A DNA stretch of 35,041 nt from Solirubrobacterales bacterium (GTDB lineage Bacteria > Actinomycetota > Thermoleophilia > Solirubrobacterales > Solirubrobacteraceae): assembly GCA_025964155.1 (NCBI GenBank), contig JAOPZJ010000206.1, positions 1 to 35,041 of the forward strand, given 5' to 3'. The position numbers and the translations under genes were made by a program. The notes beneath the pieces were generated by a model. That model did no database searches, was not told where the DNA came from, and saw only the letters and a list, made by a program, of their open reading frames with translations. Shown here in pieces: positions 29,199 through 35,041 of the stretch. Within the stretch, counting starts at the first letter, position 1. Each line of letters starts with the position of its first letter.

Positions 29199-30242
29199 TC
29201 AGGAGTGGATGAAGACCTTGGCGCCGACGGGGACGCGCGGGTAGAGGTCGATGACGTCGGCCACGTGCATCCGCATGCAGCCGTGCGAGGCGGCGGTTCC
29301 GATGGACCCGTCGTCACTCGTGCCGTGGAAGCCGACGCCGTCCGTCACGCCCAGCCAGCGGGCCTTCAGTGGGTTGGCCCCGATGCCGCCGGCGACGGTG
29401 GTCCCGGCGAGCTCCCCGGCCCACGGGCTGTTGGGCACCGACCAGACGGGGTTGATCTGCTTGTTCTGGACGAAGAACGTGCCCTCGGGCGTCTCGTGGC
29501 CCGGCGCGCCGATGGCGACCTTGTAGCTCTTGGAGAGCTTGAGGCGCTTGTAGACCTTGAGCGTGAACGTGCTCTTGTTGACCACGAGCACCGTGTCGTT
29601 CTTCTGGGCCAGCTCCTTGGTGGTCACCGCCGGCGTCTGGTGCTTCGTCGCGGCGACGAACGTGCGCTTGCCCGTCGCGGAGACGATCGCCGCGTTGATC
29701 TTCTTGTGGAGCGCGCTCGCATCGACGGCCAGCCCGTCTCGGGACCGGACCTTCTTGAAGCCGGCGAGCGAGATGTCGAGCTTCGCGTCGATCGGCTTGC
29801 GGTTGACGGCCCTGCGGACCTTGTCGATCGTGCGGATGACGGCCCTGTCGCTGAACGTCACCTCCGGCGTCAGATCGGCTGTGACCTTGCCGCCGGTCGC
29901 GCGCCGGTAGCTGCGCGAAAAGATGTTGCCGGTATCGCTGCGCGCCTGAGCGTCGCGGATGATCGCGTCGACGTTGGTCTGGATGTGGGCCTCGCGGGGC
30001 CCGAGCTTCCACGTCGACGTGTCGTGGTGGATGACGATCGGCTTCTCGATGGCGCTCAGGTACTGCGCCTCCAGGCGACTGCGCGCCGCGGCCGGGCTCA
30101 GCCCACCGATGTCGATGCCCGCGACGCTGATCCCCTCGGCGATCACGTCTCCGCGCGAGGAGTCATAGGCATAAAGGGCTCCGGCGCCACCCAGCAGGAT
30201 GGCCAGCGTGAGGCCGACGATGATGAATGTCCGTGTGCGCAT
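29199..30242 (-). CDS. L,D-transpeptidase with N-terminal peptidoglycan-binding-type domain
   Basis: The 347-residue protein has an N-terminal membrane anchor or signal (about 4-26, TFIIVGLTLAILLGGAGALY), an extracytoplasmic domain of the peptidoglycan-binding/VanW-type (about 35-200, containing GISVAGIDIGGLSPAAARSR and TPEVTFSDRAVIRTIDKVRR), and the YkuD catalytic domain. The catalytic motif is HGTSDDGSIGTAASHGCMRM (306-325; Cys322, His320). It forms 3-3 cross-links in the cell wall or attaches proteins. The ATG at 30242 is used; a longer frame upstream lacks coding character. Confidence 0.92.
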   Translation of the reverse strand: MRTRTFIIVGLTLAILLGGAGALYAYDSSRGDVIAEGISVAGIDIGGLSPAAARSRLEAQYLSAIEKPIVIHHDTSTWKLGPREAHIQTNVDAIIRDAQARSDTGNIFSRSYRRATGGKVTADLTPEVTFSDRAVIRTIDKVRRAVNRKPIDAKLDISLAGFKKVRSRDGLAVDASALHKKINAAIVSATGKRTFVAATKHQTPAVTTKELAQKNDTVLVVNKSTFTLKVYKRLKLSKSYKVAIGAPGHETPEGTFFVQNKQINPVWSVPNSPWAGELAGTTVAGGIGANPLKARWLGVTDGVGFHGTSDDGSIGTAASHGCMRMHVADVIDLYPRVPVGAKVFIHS

Positions 30243-30260
30243 GGCCAGATACCCCGGCAC

Positions 30261-30290
30261 AGAGTACGGGTCGAATCGGCCATCGGACAA
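30261..30290 (-). promoter_or_regulatory. Candidate promoter of the L,D-transpeptidase gene
   Basis: On the minus strand, TTGTCC (30290-30285) and TACTCT (30266-30261) are separated by 18 bases and are 18 bases upstream of the start codon. This is a near-consensus housekeeping-type arrangement for an actinobacterium and would give a very short leader. Confidence 0.35.
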
Positions 30291-30384
30291 CTAAGAATGG
30301 ATGAAAGGCGACGGGATTGAGACCCGGCGGAGCGGAAACGCGCCAACACGTCGTCAAACGTCGTATCGGATCGAGCACGTCTTT

Positions 30385-30413
30385 AAAAAAAGACCGCTGC
30401 GGCGAGGCGCCGC
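30385..30413 (-). terminator. Intrinsic terminator of the deoxyribonucleotidase-like gene
   Basis: On the minus strand, GCGGCG and CGCCGC form a short GC stem with a three-base loop immediately after the stop codon at 30415. A run of seven T residues (A7 at 30385-30391 on the plus strand) follows. The stem is short but the T-run is the only one of that length noticed in the window. Confidence 0.6.
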
Positions 30414-30414
30414 C

Positions 30415-31005
30415 TCAGTGTGAAAGACGCTCTTCGGCCGCGCGGCGGCGCAGAGGCTCCAGCTGCGCCTCGAGGGCACCGGCCAGACCGTCCCAGTCCC
30501 GGGCGGCGACGATACCTTCCTCCTCGACCACGTCCTCGTTCCAAGGGTGCGCGATCGTGGCCGCGGCGATGCCCGCCTCCACGGCGCGCAAGAGGTTCTC
30601 GGGGCTGTCGTCGATCAGGAGGTCGATGCCGATCTCCTGACACCTGCTCACCTTGTCGGAACTGCAGTACAGCTCGTCGTACTGCAGGCCGATGTGGGCC
30701 AGCCAGCGGGCGGTGGCCTCGTGCGCGTCGGGCGAGCGGTGCGTCGTGATGTGGATGAAGTGGCCGGCCGCGTGCCAGCGGTTGACGGTCTCCACCGCGC
30801 CCGAGTACGGCTGCGAGGCGAAGATGACGTCCTCGCAATGCGTCTCACGGATGCACAGGTCCAGCTGCTCGGGCTTGAGGCGGGTGATACCCCAGGTGAA
30901 CTGCTCTTCGTACGGCAGGTCGACGCCGAAGCGCCGACGCGCGGCGTCCGAAAGCACGTCCCAGTAGTGGTGCAGGGTGGAGTCGATGTCGATGGCGATG
31001 CGCAT
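30415..31005 (-). CDS. 5'-(3')-deoxyribonucleotidase-like HAD phosphatase
   Basis: The 196-residue protein starts MRIAIDIDSTLHHYWD, with catalytic Asp6 and Asp8, the NT5C-type opening. ITTHRSPDAHEATARWL supplies motif II, and DLLIDDSPENLLRAVEAGI supplies motif IV. It probably dephosphorylates nucleotides or a related metabolite. No ribosome site is evident; TACGAT lies ten bases before the ATG, so a very short leader is likely. It is divergent from the alpha/beta hydrolase and ends in an intrinsic terminator. Confidence 0.8.
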   Translation of the reverse strand: MRIAIDIDSTLHHYWDVLSDAARRRFGVDLPYEEQFTWGITRLKPEQLDLCIRETHCEDVIFASQPYSGAVETVNRWHAAGHFIHITTHRSPDAHEATARWLAHIGLQYDELYCSSDKVSRCQEIGIDLLIDDSPENLLRAVEAGIAAATIAHPWNEDVVEEEGIVAARDWDGLAGALEAQLEPLRRRAAEERLSH

Positions 31006-31014
31006 GCGGGGGAC

Positions 31015-31021
31015 TATCGTA
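31015..31021. promoter_or_regulatory. Shared TATCGTA -10 element for divergent genes
   Basis: Plus strand TATCGT (31015-31020) is seven bases before the ATG at 31028. On the minus strand the overlapping bases read TACGAT and lie ten bases before the ATG at 31005. One short sequence could serve as the -10 element of both genes. Starts this close leave no room for separate promoters. Confidence 0.4.
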
Positions 31022-31027
31022 GACAGG

Positions 31028-31999
31028 ATGGGGACGATTACGCCCTCCACACCGGCTCCGGACCGTGACGCCTATGGACCTGATGGGCGCTCGGCGTGGA
31101 TGGACGTCGACTGGCGCCTGCACCAGCGCTGGGTAATCGTCGGCGGTCACCCGGTGAACCTCGTCGATCTCGGGCCCGCGCCGTCCCCCGGGAGCGGGGT
31201 AGACATCGACCCCACGGCGTTGATCTTCGTCCACGGGCTCTCAGGCTCCTGGCAGAACTTCTTGGAGAACCTGCCGTATTTCGCCGACCGCCACCGGGTG
31301 GTCGCGCTCGACCTGCCCGGGTTCGGCGCCACGCCGCTGTCCGGCCGCGAGGTGACGATCCCCGCCTACGCGCGACTGCTCGTCGATCTCATGGACGTCC
31401 TCGACCTTCCGTCCGCCTGCCTGGTCGGCAACTCGATGGGTGGCTTCGTCGCGCTCGAGCTGGCCGAGAGCGTTCCGGAGCGGGTAGACAGCCTCGTGCT
31501 CGTGTCCCCCGCCGGCCTGGACGCACGCGAGCGGCGCCACGACCGGCTGCTGGGCGGCCTGCGACGCGCCGAGCGGCTGCTCATCGCCGGCGGGACGATG
31601 GTCGCCACCCACGCCGATGCGGTTGCGCGGCGCGCGCGCCTGCGCCGCGCGACGATGCACCTGGCGGTCCGTCATCCGGAGCAGCTGCCGTCTGCGCTGA
31701 TGGCCGAGCAGATCCGTCAGGGGTCCGGCAAGCCGGGGTTCGTCGCCGCGATCGCCGCGCTGACCGACCACGACATCGAGGACCGTCTCGCAGAGATCCG
31801 CTGCCCCACGCTCCTGTACTGGGGCCGGCAGGACCGCATCGTGCCCGTCCGCGACGCCGGGCGGTTCTTGGCGTCCATCCCCGGCGCCCGCTGCGTCATC
31901 CTCGACGACACGGGACACCTGGCGATGCTGGAGCGCCCTCAGCGGTTCAACGCCGACGTCACCGCGTTCCTGGCCGGCGAGGTCGTCGGCGTCGCCTAG
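31028..31999 (+). CDS. Alpha/beta hydrolase
   Basis: The 323-residue protein has the oxyanion-hole motif FVHGLSGSW (67-75), the nucleophile elbow GNSMGG (Ser136), the acid Asp269 in WGRQDRIVP, and the base His297 in DTGHLAML. It resembles soluble esterase or meta-cleavage-product hydrolase-type enzymes, substrate unknown. The N-terminal 30 residues are polar and probably flexible. The start at 31028 lies seven bases after a TATCGT box, so the mRNA may be leaderless. It is convergent with ilvD. Confidence 0.88.
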   Translation: MGTITPSTPAPDRDAYGPDGRSAWMDVDWRLHQRWVIVGGHPVNLVDLGPAPSPGSGVDIDPTALIFVHGLSGSWQNFLENLPYFADRHRVVALDLPGFGATPLSGREVTIPAYARLLVDLMDVLDLPSACLVGNSMGGFVALELAESVPERVDSLVLVSPAGLDARERRHDRLLGGLRRAERLLIAGGTMVATHADAVARRARLRRATMHLAVRHPEQLPSALMAEQIRQGSGKPGFVAAIAALTDHDIEDRLAEIRCPTLLYWGRQDRIVPVRDAGRFLASIPGARCVILDDTGHLAMLERPQRFNADVTAFLAGEVVGVA

Positions 32000-32031
32000 C
32001 GGCGCGCTCCCGCGCTCCTGCCCAGCCCGCG

Positions 32032-33717
32032 CTACACCAGCGTGACGGCGCCCTCGGTGGCGCTGGAGACGAGCTTGGCGTACTTCGCCAACACGCCGGT
32101 GCAGTCGGTGGCCTCGGGCGCGACGTAGGCCGCGATGCGCTCGGCGATGACCTCGTCGCTGAGGGCGACGTCCAGACGGCGCGCGTCGACGTCCATGGTG
32201 ATCTGGTCACCGTCGGCGACCGCGGCGATGGCACCGCCCTTGACGGCCTCAGGCGCGACATGGCCGCACATGAACCCGTGGGTGGCCCCGGAGAACCGCC
32301 CGTCGGTGACGAGCACGACATCCTCGCCGAGCCCTGCGCCGTTGATCGCGGCGGTCACCGCGAGCATCTCGCGCATCCCGGGGCCGCCGACCGGGCCCTC
32401 GTTGCGGATGACGACGACGTCACCGGGCTGGATGGTTCCGGCGCCCACGGCGGCCATCGCGGCCTCTTCGCCCTCGAACACCCGCGCCGGACCGGTGTGG
32501 ATCCGGCGATCGTGGCCGGCGAGCTTGACGACGCAGCCGCCGGGCGCGAGGTTGCCGCGTAGGACCGCCATCCCGCCGTGGGGCTTGATCGGGTTGTCGA
32601 TCGGGCGCACGACCTCCTGACCGGGGGCCTCGACGGCGGCCGCGGCGTGCTCGCCGATCGTCTTGCCGGTGACGGTGATCGCGTCCGGGTGCAGGTGGCC
32701 GGCCTCGGCGAGGCGCTGGAGCGTCAGCTCGATGCCGCCGGCGTTGTGGAGGTCCACGGCATTGAAGCGCCCGCCGGGGCTCAGGTCGCACAGCAGCGGG
32801 ACGCGGTCCAGCACGTCGGCGAAGTCGTCGATGTCGAGCGGGACGCCCATCTCGCGGGCCACCGCGAGCAGGTGCAGCACCGCGTTCGTGGAGCCACCGC
32901 CGGTGGCGACCGTCGCGATCGCGTTCTCGAGCGCCTCACGGGTGACGATCTGCGAGGGCGTCAGGCCGCGCTGCAGCACGTCGACCATGAGCTCCCCCGC
33001 GGCGAATGCGACCTTTGCCTTGGTCGCGTCGACGGCCGGGACCATCGCCGAGCCGATCGGCGAGATGCCGAGTGCCTCGAACGCCATCGCCATCGTGTTG
33101 GCGGTGAACTGGCCGCCGCAGGCGCCGGCACCGGGACTGGCCGCGATCTCGATCTCCTTGAGCTGCTCGTCGGTGATCTTGCCCGCCGCGTGCGCTCCGA
33201 CCGCCTCGAAGACGTCGAGAATCGTGATGTCGCGGCCCTGGTAGCGGCCCGGGAGGATCGACCCGCCGTAGAGCATGAGGCTCGGGATGTCGAGGCGGCA
33301 GAGGGCCATGACGGTGCCCGGCAGCGTCTTGTCGCAGCCGGCCAGCGCGATGACGCCATCGAAGAGGTACCCGCGGGCGGTGAGCTCGATCGAGTCGGCG
33401 ATGACCTCGCGGGACACCAGTGACGTCTTCATCCCGCTCGTGCCCATCGTGATGCCGTCGGAGATCGCGATCGTGTTGAACTCCATCGGCGTGCCGCCGG
33501 CGGCGCGGATGCCCTCCTTGACCTGGTGGGCGAGCGCGCGCAGATGGTAGTTGCACGGCATCGTCTCGATCCACGTGGACGCGACGCCGATGATCGGCTT
33601 GGCCATCGCCTCGTCGTCGAAGCCGATCGCGTGAAAGTAGGAGCGTGCTGCCGCTCGCGTGGGCCCCTCGGTGAGAGCGCGAGAGCGGTGCTTGGGATCG
33701 AAGCCGGTGGTGCTCAT
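32032..33717 (-). CDS. ilvD: Dihydroxy-acid dehydratase (branched-chain amino acid synthesis)
   Basis: The 561-residue enzyme converts 2,3-dihydroxy-3-isovalerate and -methylvalerate to 2-oxo acids in Val/Ile synthesis. Cysteines that hold the Fe-S cluster are Cys55 (TMPCNYH), Cys128 (LAGCDKTLPG) and Cys200 (GACGGQFTANTM), the three-Cys pattern of [2Fe-2S] type IlvD. VTDGRFSGATHGFMCGHV is present near the C-terminus. The ATG at 33717 is used; a GTG at 33732 is five codons upstream. A TAGTGT sequence eleven bases before the ATG could be a -10 element. No other ilv gene is adjacent. Confidence 0.95.
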   Translation of the reverse strand: MSTTGFDPKHRSRALTEGPTRAAARSYFHAIGFDDEAMAKPIIGVASTWIETMPCNYHLRALAHQVKEGIRAAGGTPMEFNTIAISDGITMGTSGMKTSLVSREVIADSIELTARGYLFDGVIALAGCDKTLPGTVMALCRLDIPSLMLYGGSILPGRYQGRDITILDVFEAVGAHAAGKITDEQLKEIEIAASPGAGACGGQFTANTMAMAFEALGISPIGSAMVPAVDATKAKVAFAAGELMVDVLQRGLTPSQIVTREALENAIATVATGGGSTNAVLHLLAVAREMGVPLDIDDFADVLDRVPLLCDLSPGGRFNAVDLHNAGGIELTLQRLAEAGHLHPDAITVTGKTIGEHAAAAVEAPGQEVVRPIDNPIKPHGGMAVLRGNLAPGGCVVKLAGHDRRIHTGPARVFEGEEAAMAAVGAGTIQPGDVVVIRNEGPVGGPGMREMLAVTAAINGAGLGEDVVLVTDGRFSGATHGFMCGHVAPEAVKGGAIAAVADGDQITMDVDARRLDVALSDEVIAERIAAYVAPEATDCTGVLAKYAKLVSSATEGAVTLV

Positions 33718-33925
33718 ATCGCGACGGGACACTACCCCGTCGCGCGTTGTGAACAGGCTGCTGACTCCCTTGCGCCGGATAAACGGGCTGGAAGGAGAAC
33801 GGCCGCGCCTGGGGTGAAGAGCGCCCCCGCGCCGACGAGGCCTCTGTCGCGCGATGAGCAGGGCAAATCGTCCCCCAGCAGACCGGACAGAACCAACGCC
33901 TCGCCCCGGACTATTTCAGCGACAA

Positions 33926-34549
33926 CTAGGCGGACCGCGTGCTCGGCGCCGAACGCCGGGCGCGGGCAAGCCTCGAGCGCTCCCACTCACTCAGGCGCCA
34001 GAGGTCACGGCGCGCCTGCTTGGGATCGACCTGGCGACCCGGGAGATGCATGTTGGCGCTGTCGATGAGCCGCCGCTCGTCGCCGGTGAGCGCCATCCAC
34101 TTCGCGAGGACGTCGTCGCTGTCGGGCAGGCGCGGGCTGCCGTAGGGACGCGTCTCGTCGGGGAACTCGACGCAGTACTCGTTCAGCAACTGGCGCGTCT
34201 GGGGCAGGAACGCGACGATCGGCTTATGCGGGTAGACGAGGTAGGCGTACGGCGCACCGGCGTCTGTCTGGCTGCTGGCCCCCGGCTCGGGGCCGTCGGC
34301 GAGGCGTCCCCAGATCCGGATGAAGCCCAGGTCGCGGTACATGGCCCACTCCTCCTCGTTCACGCACGAGCGCAGGAGCTGGCGGGCACGCTGCTCTGCG
34401 CGGCGCTCGCGGCCGGGGTCGAAGCCGTCGGCGGGGATGATCTGCCGCCGGGCGCGGCGGCGCGCCAGCGCCTCGGAGATCGTCGGCCACGTGACGTCCC
34501 ACAGCAGCGCGACGATGACGATCAGCGTGGCGGCGAGGGCGAGGATCAT
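33926..34549 (-). CDS. Membrane-anchored hypothetical protein
   Basis: The 207-residue protein has an N-terminal membrane helix (residues 2-17, ILALAATLIVIVALLW) and a cytosolic basic region (ARRRARRQ). The rest is soluble, with EEEWAMYRDLGFIRIWGRL, AYLVYPHKPIVAFLPQTRQL and a helical C-terminus ending in Arg/Ser. No catalytic motif is recognised. The gene next downstream on the strand is ilvD (208-base gap with no visible gene). It is a plausible conserved hypothetical of this lineage. Confidence 0.7.
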   Translation of the reverse strand: MILALAATLIVIVALLWDVTWPTISEALARRRARRQIIPADGFDPGRERRAEQRARQLLRSCVNEEEWAMYRDLGFIRIWGRLADGPEPGASSQTDAGAPYAYLVYPHKPIVAFLPQTRQLLNEYCVEFPDETRPYGSPRLPDSDDVLAKWMALTGDERRLIDSANMHLPGRQVDPKQARRDLWRLSEWERSRLARARRSAPSTRSA

Positions 34550-34581
34550 GGGTGGCCGCGGTCGAGTCGGAGGGTCAGGTG

Positions 34582-34833
34582 TCAGCGGCCGCCGGCGGCG
34601 CGCGGAAAGAAGATGACGCGCTCTGCGTCACGCGGGATCTCGTCGAACGCCCGCACCATCCGGGCGGCGCGGCGGCCGTTGGCCGTGGTCTCGGGGACGG
34701 CGGCCCACATCCCGACCTCCAGCTGCGCGCGGAACTCCGCGACGAGGCGCTCTTCGTCGGCCAGGATCTCGACGTCACCCTCGGCAAGCACGATCTCGCC
34801 ATGGCCGGGTTTCATACGCAGGAACCTCATCAT
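34582..34833 (-). CDS. Small hypothetical protein (MKPGHGEIV type)
   Basis: The 83-residue protein starts MMRFLRMKPGHGEIVLAEGD and continues VEILADEERLVAEFRAQLEV, then a GMWAAVPETTANGRRAARMV stretch and the terminal IPRDAERVIFFPRAAGGR. Predicted fold is alpha/beta. Two tandem ATG codons (34833 and 34830) could start it; no ribosome site is visible. It ends 33 bases before the start of the membrane-anchored protein, with which it may be co-transcribed. Confidence 0.6.
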   Translation of the reverse strand: MMRFLRMKPGHGEIVLAEGDVEILADEERLVAEFRAQLEVGMWAAVPETTANGRRAARMVRAFDEIPRDAERVIFFPRAAGGR

Positions 34834-34925
34834 GAACGAGTATGGCAAAGCCGGAGCCGGCCGTTGACACACTGTCGCGCGAGATAGAGCCCGGATGACC
34901 GGTCGACCGCGAATGCCGGGCGCGG

Positions 34926-35041
34926 TCAGCGATCCGGAGGCATCGGTGCGGCAGCGGCGCGGGCGTGGACCCCGAGCGCGTCGACGGGTCCGGCGCCCTG
35001 CCCCACCGAGCGCAGCCCGTCCCGGACGGCGGCCGCGGCGA
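34926..35041 (-). CDS. Partial gene entering from the right edge (3' end only)
   Basis: An open minus-strand frame from the window edge ends at a TGA at 34926. It encodes AAAVRDGLRSVGQGAGPVDA, then LGVHARAAAAPMPPDR. Helical start and Ala/Pro-rich end are consistent with a C-terminus. The product cannot be identified from 38 codons. Confidence 0.4.
   Translation of the reverse strand, partial: AAAAVRDGLRSVGQGAGPVDALGVHARAAAAPMPPDR

Noticed and set aside
33718-33925. Possible small gene between ilvD and the membrane-anchored protein
   Set aside because: Open frames in this 208-base gap lack a ribosome site and protein-like composition; it is treated as a non-coding promoter region.
1-35041. 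Search for tRNA, rRNA, CRISPR arrays, insertion sequences and replication origins
   Set aside because: No cloverleaf-type sequence, regularly spaced repeats, transposase frame or DnaA-box cluster was seen by reading; a covariance search was not possible here.

Overview
The window is very GC-rich DNA with short intergenic gaps, many ATGA-type start/stop overlaps and several starts that look leaderless. Two RNA polymerase sigma factors, a GvpA-F-G-O-J-L-S-K gas vesicle set like that of Streptomyces, an F420-type oxidoreductase and several small lineage-type hypotheticals point to a high-GC actinobacterium. The closest guess is Thermoleophilia/Solirubrobacterales (Conexibacter/Solirubrobacter-like); this is inferred from protein character and no search was run. 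No rRNA, tRNA, CRISPR array, insertion sequence or intact prophage was seen.

Layout. (1) 1-4073, minus strand: a translationally coupled respiratory operon (CuA subunit II, haem-copper subunit I, a small membrane protein, CtaG-type assembly factor, dihaem cytochrome c with a QcrC-like tail, and a gene cut by the window edge). Subunit I keeps all metal ligands but lacks the usual D- and K-channel residues. (2) 4234-8649: secreted gamma-glutamyltransferase converging on a Ski2-like helicase. (3) 8703-13374, minus strand: a compact gas vesicle operon headed by an unknown one-helix membrane protein, with a GlsB/YeaQ-type membrane protein just upstream. (4) 13375-13703: a gene-free regulatory stretch with two near-perfect palindromes, followed on the plus strand by two tiny genes (CsbD-like and a 37-residue hydrophobic peptide).

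(5) 14142-20031: mixed single genes: a membrane protein, a secreted Asp-box (sialidase-fold) protein, an SMP-30 lactonase, an F420-type oxidoreductase behind a 16-codon upstream ORF and a strong hairpin, a DsbA-like protein and a SnoaL-like protein. (6) 20063-23232: bidirectional terminator, Hsp20, an unusual sigma-70 factor with a 140-residue beta-rich N-terminal domain, an HdeD-like protein and a degenerate pterin-carbinolamine-dehydratase-like protein. (7) 23316-26253: phospholipase D, HAD phosphatase, and a decayed nitrilase. (8) 26287-29165: Xer recombinase, FliA/WhiG-type sigma factor and a zinc-ribbon protein in one apparent operon. (9) 29199-35041: L,D-transpeptidase, 5'-deoxyribonucleotidase-like protein, alpha/beta hydrolase, IlvD and three hypotheticals, the last cut by the window edge.

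A recurring theme is stress physiology: GlsB, CsbD, Hsp20, HdeD, gas vesicle proteins and a non-standard sigma factor lie within about 14 kb. The strongest candidates for something undescribed are the sigma factor with a domain resembling phage capsid accessory proteins, and the oxidase whose catalytic core appears intact while its proton channels are not.
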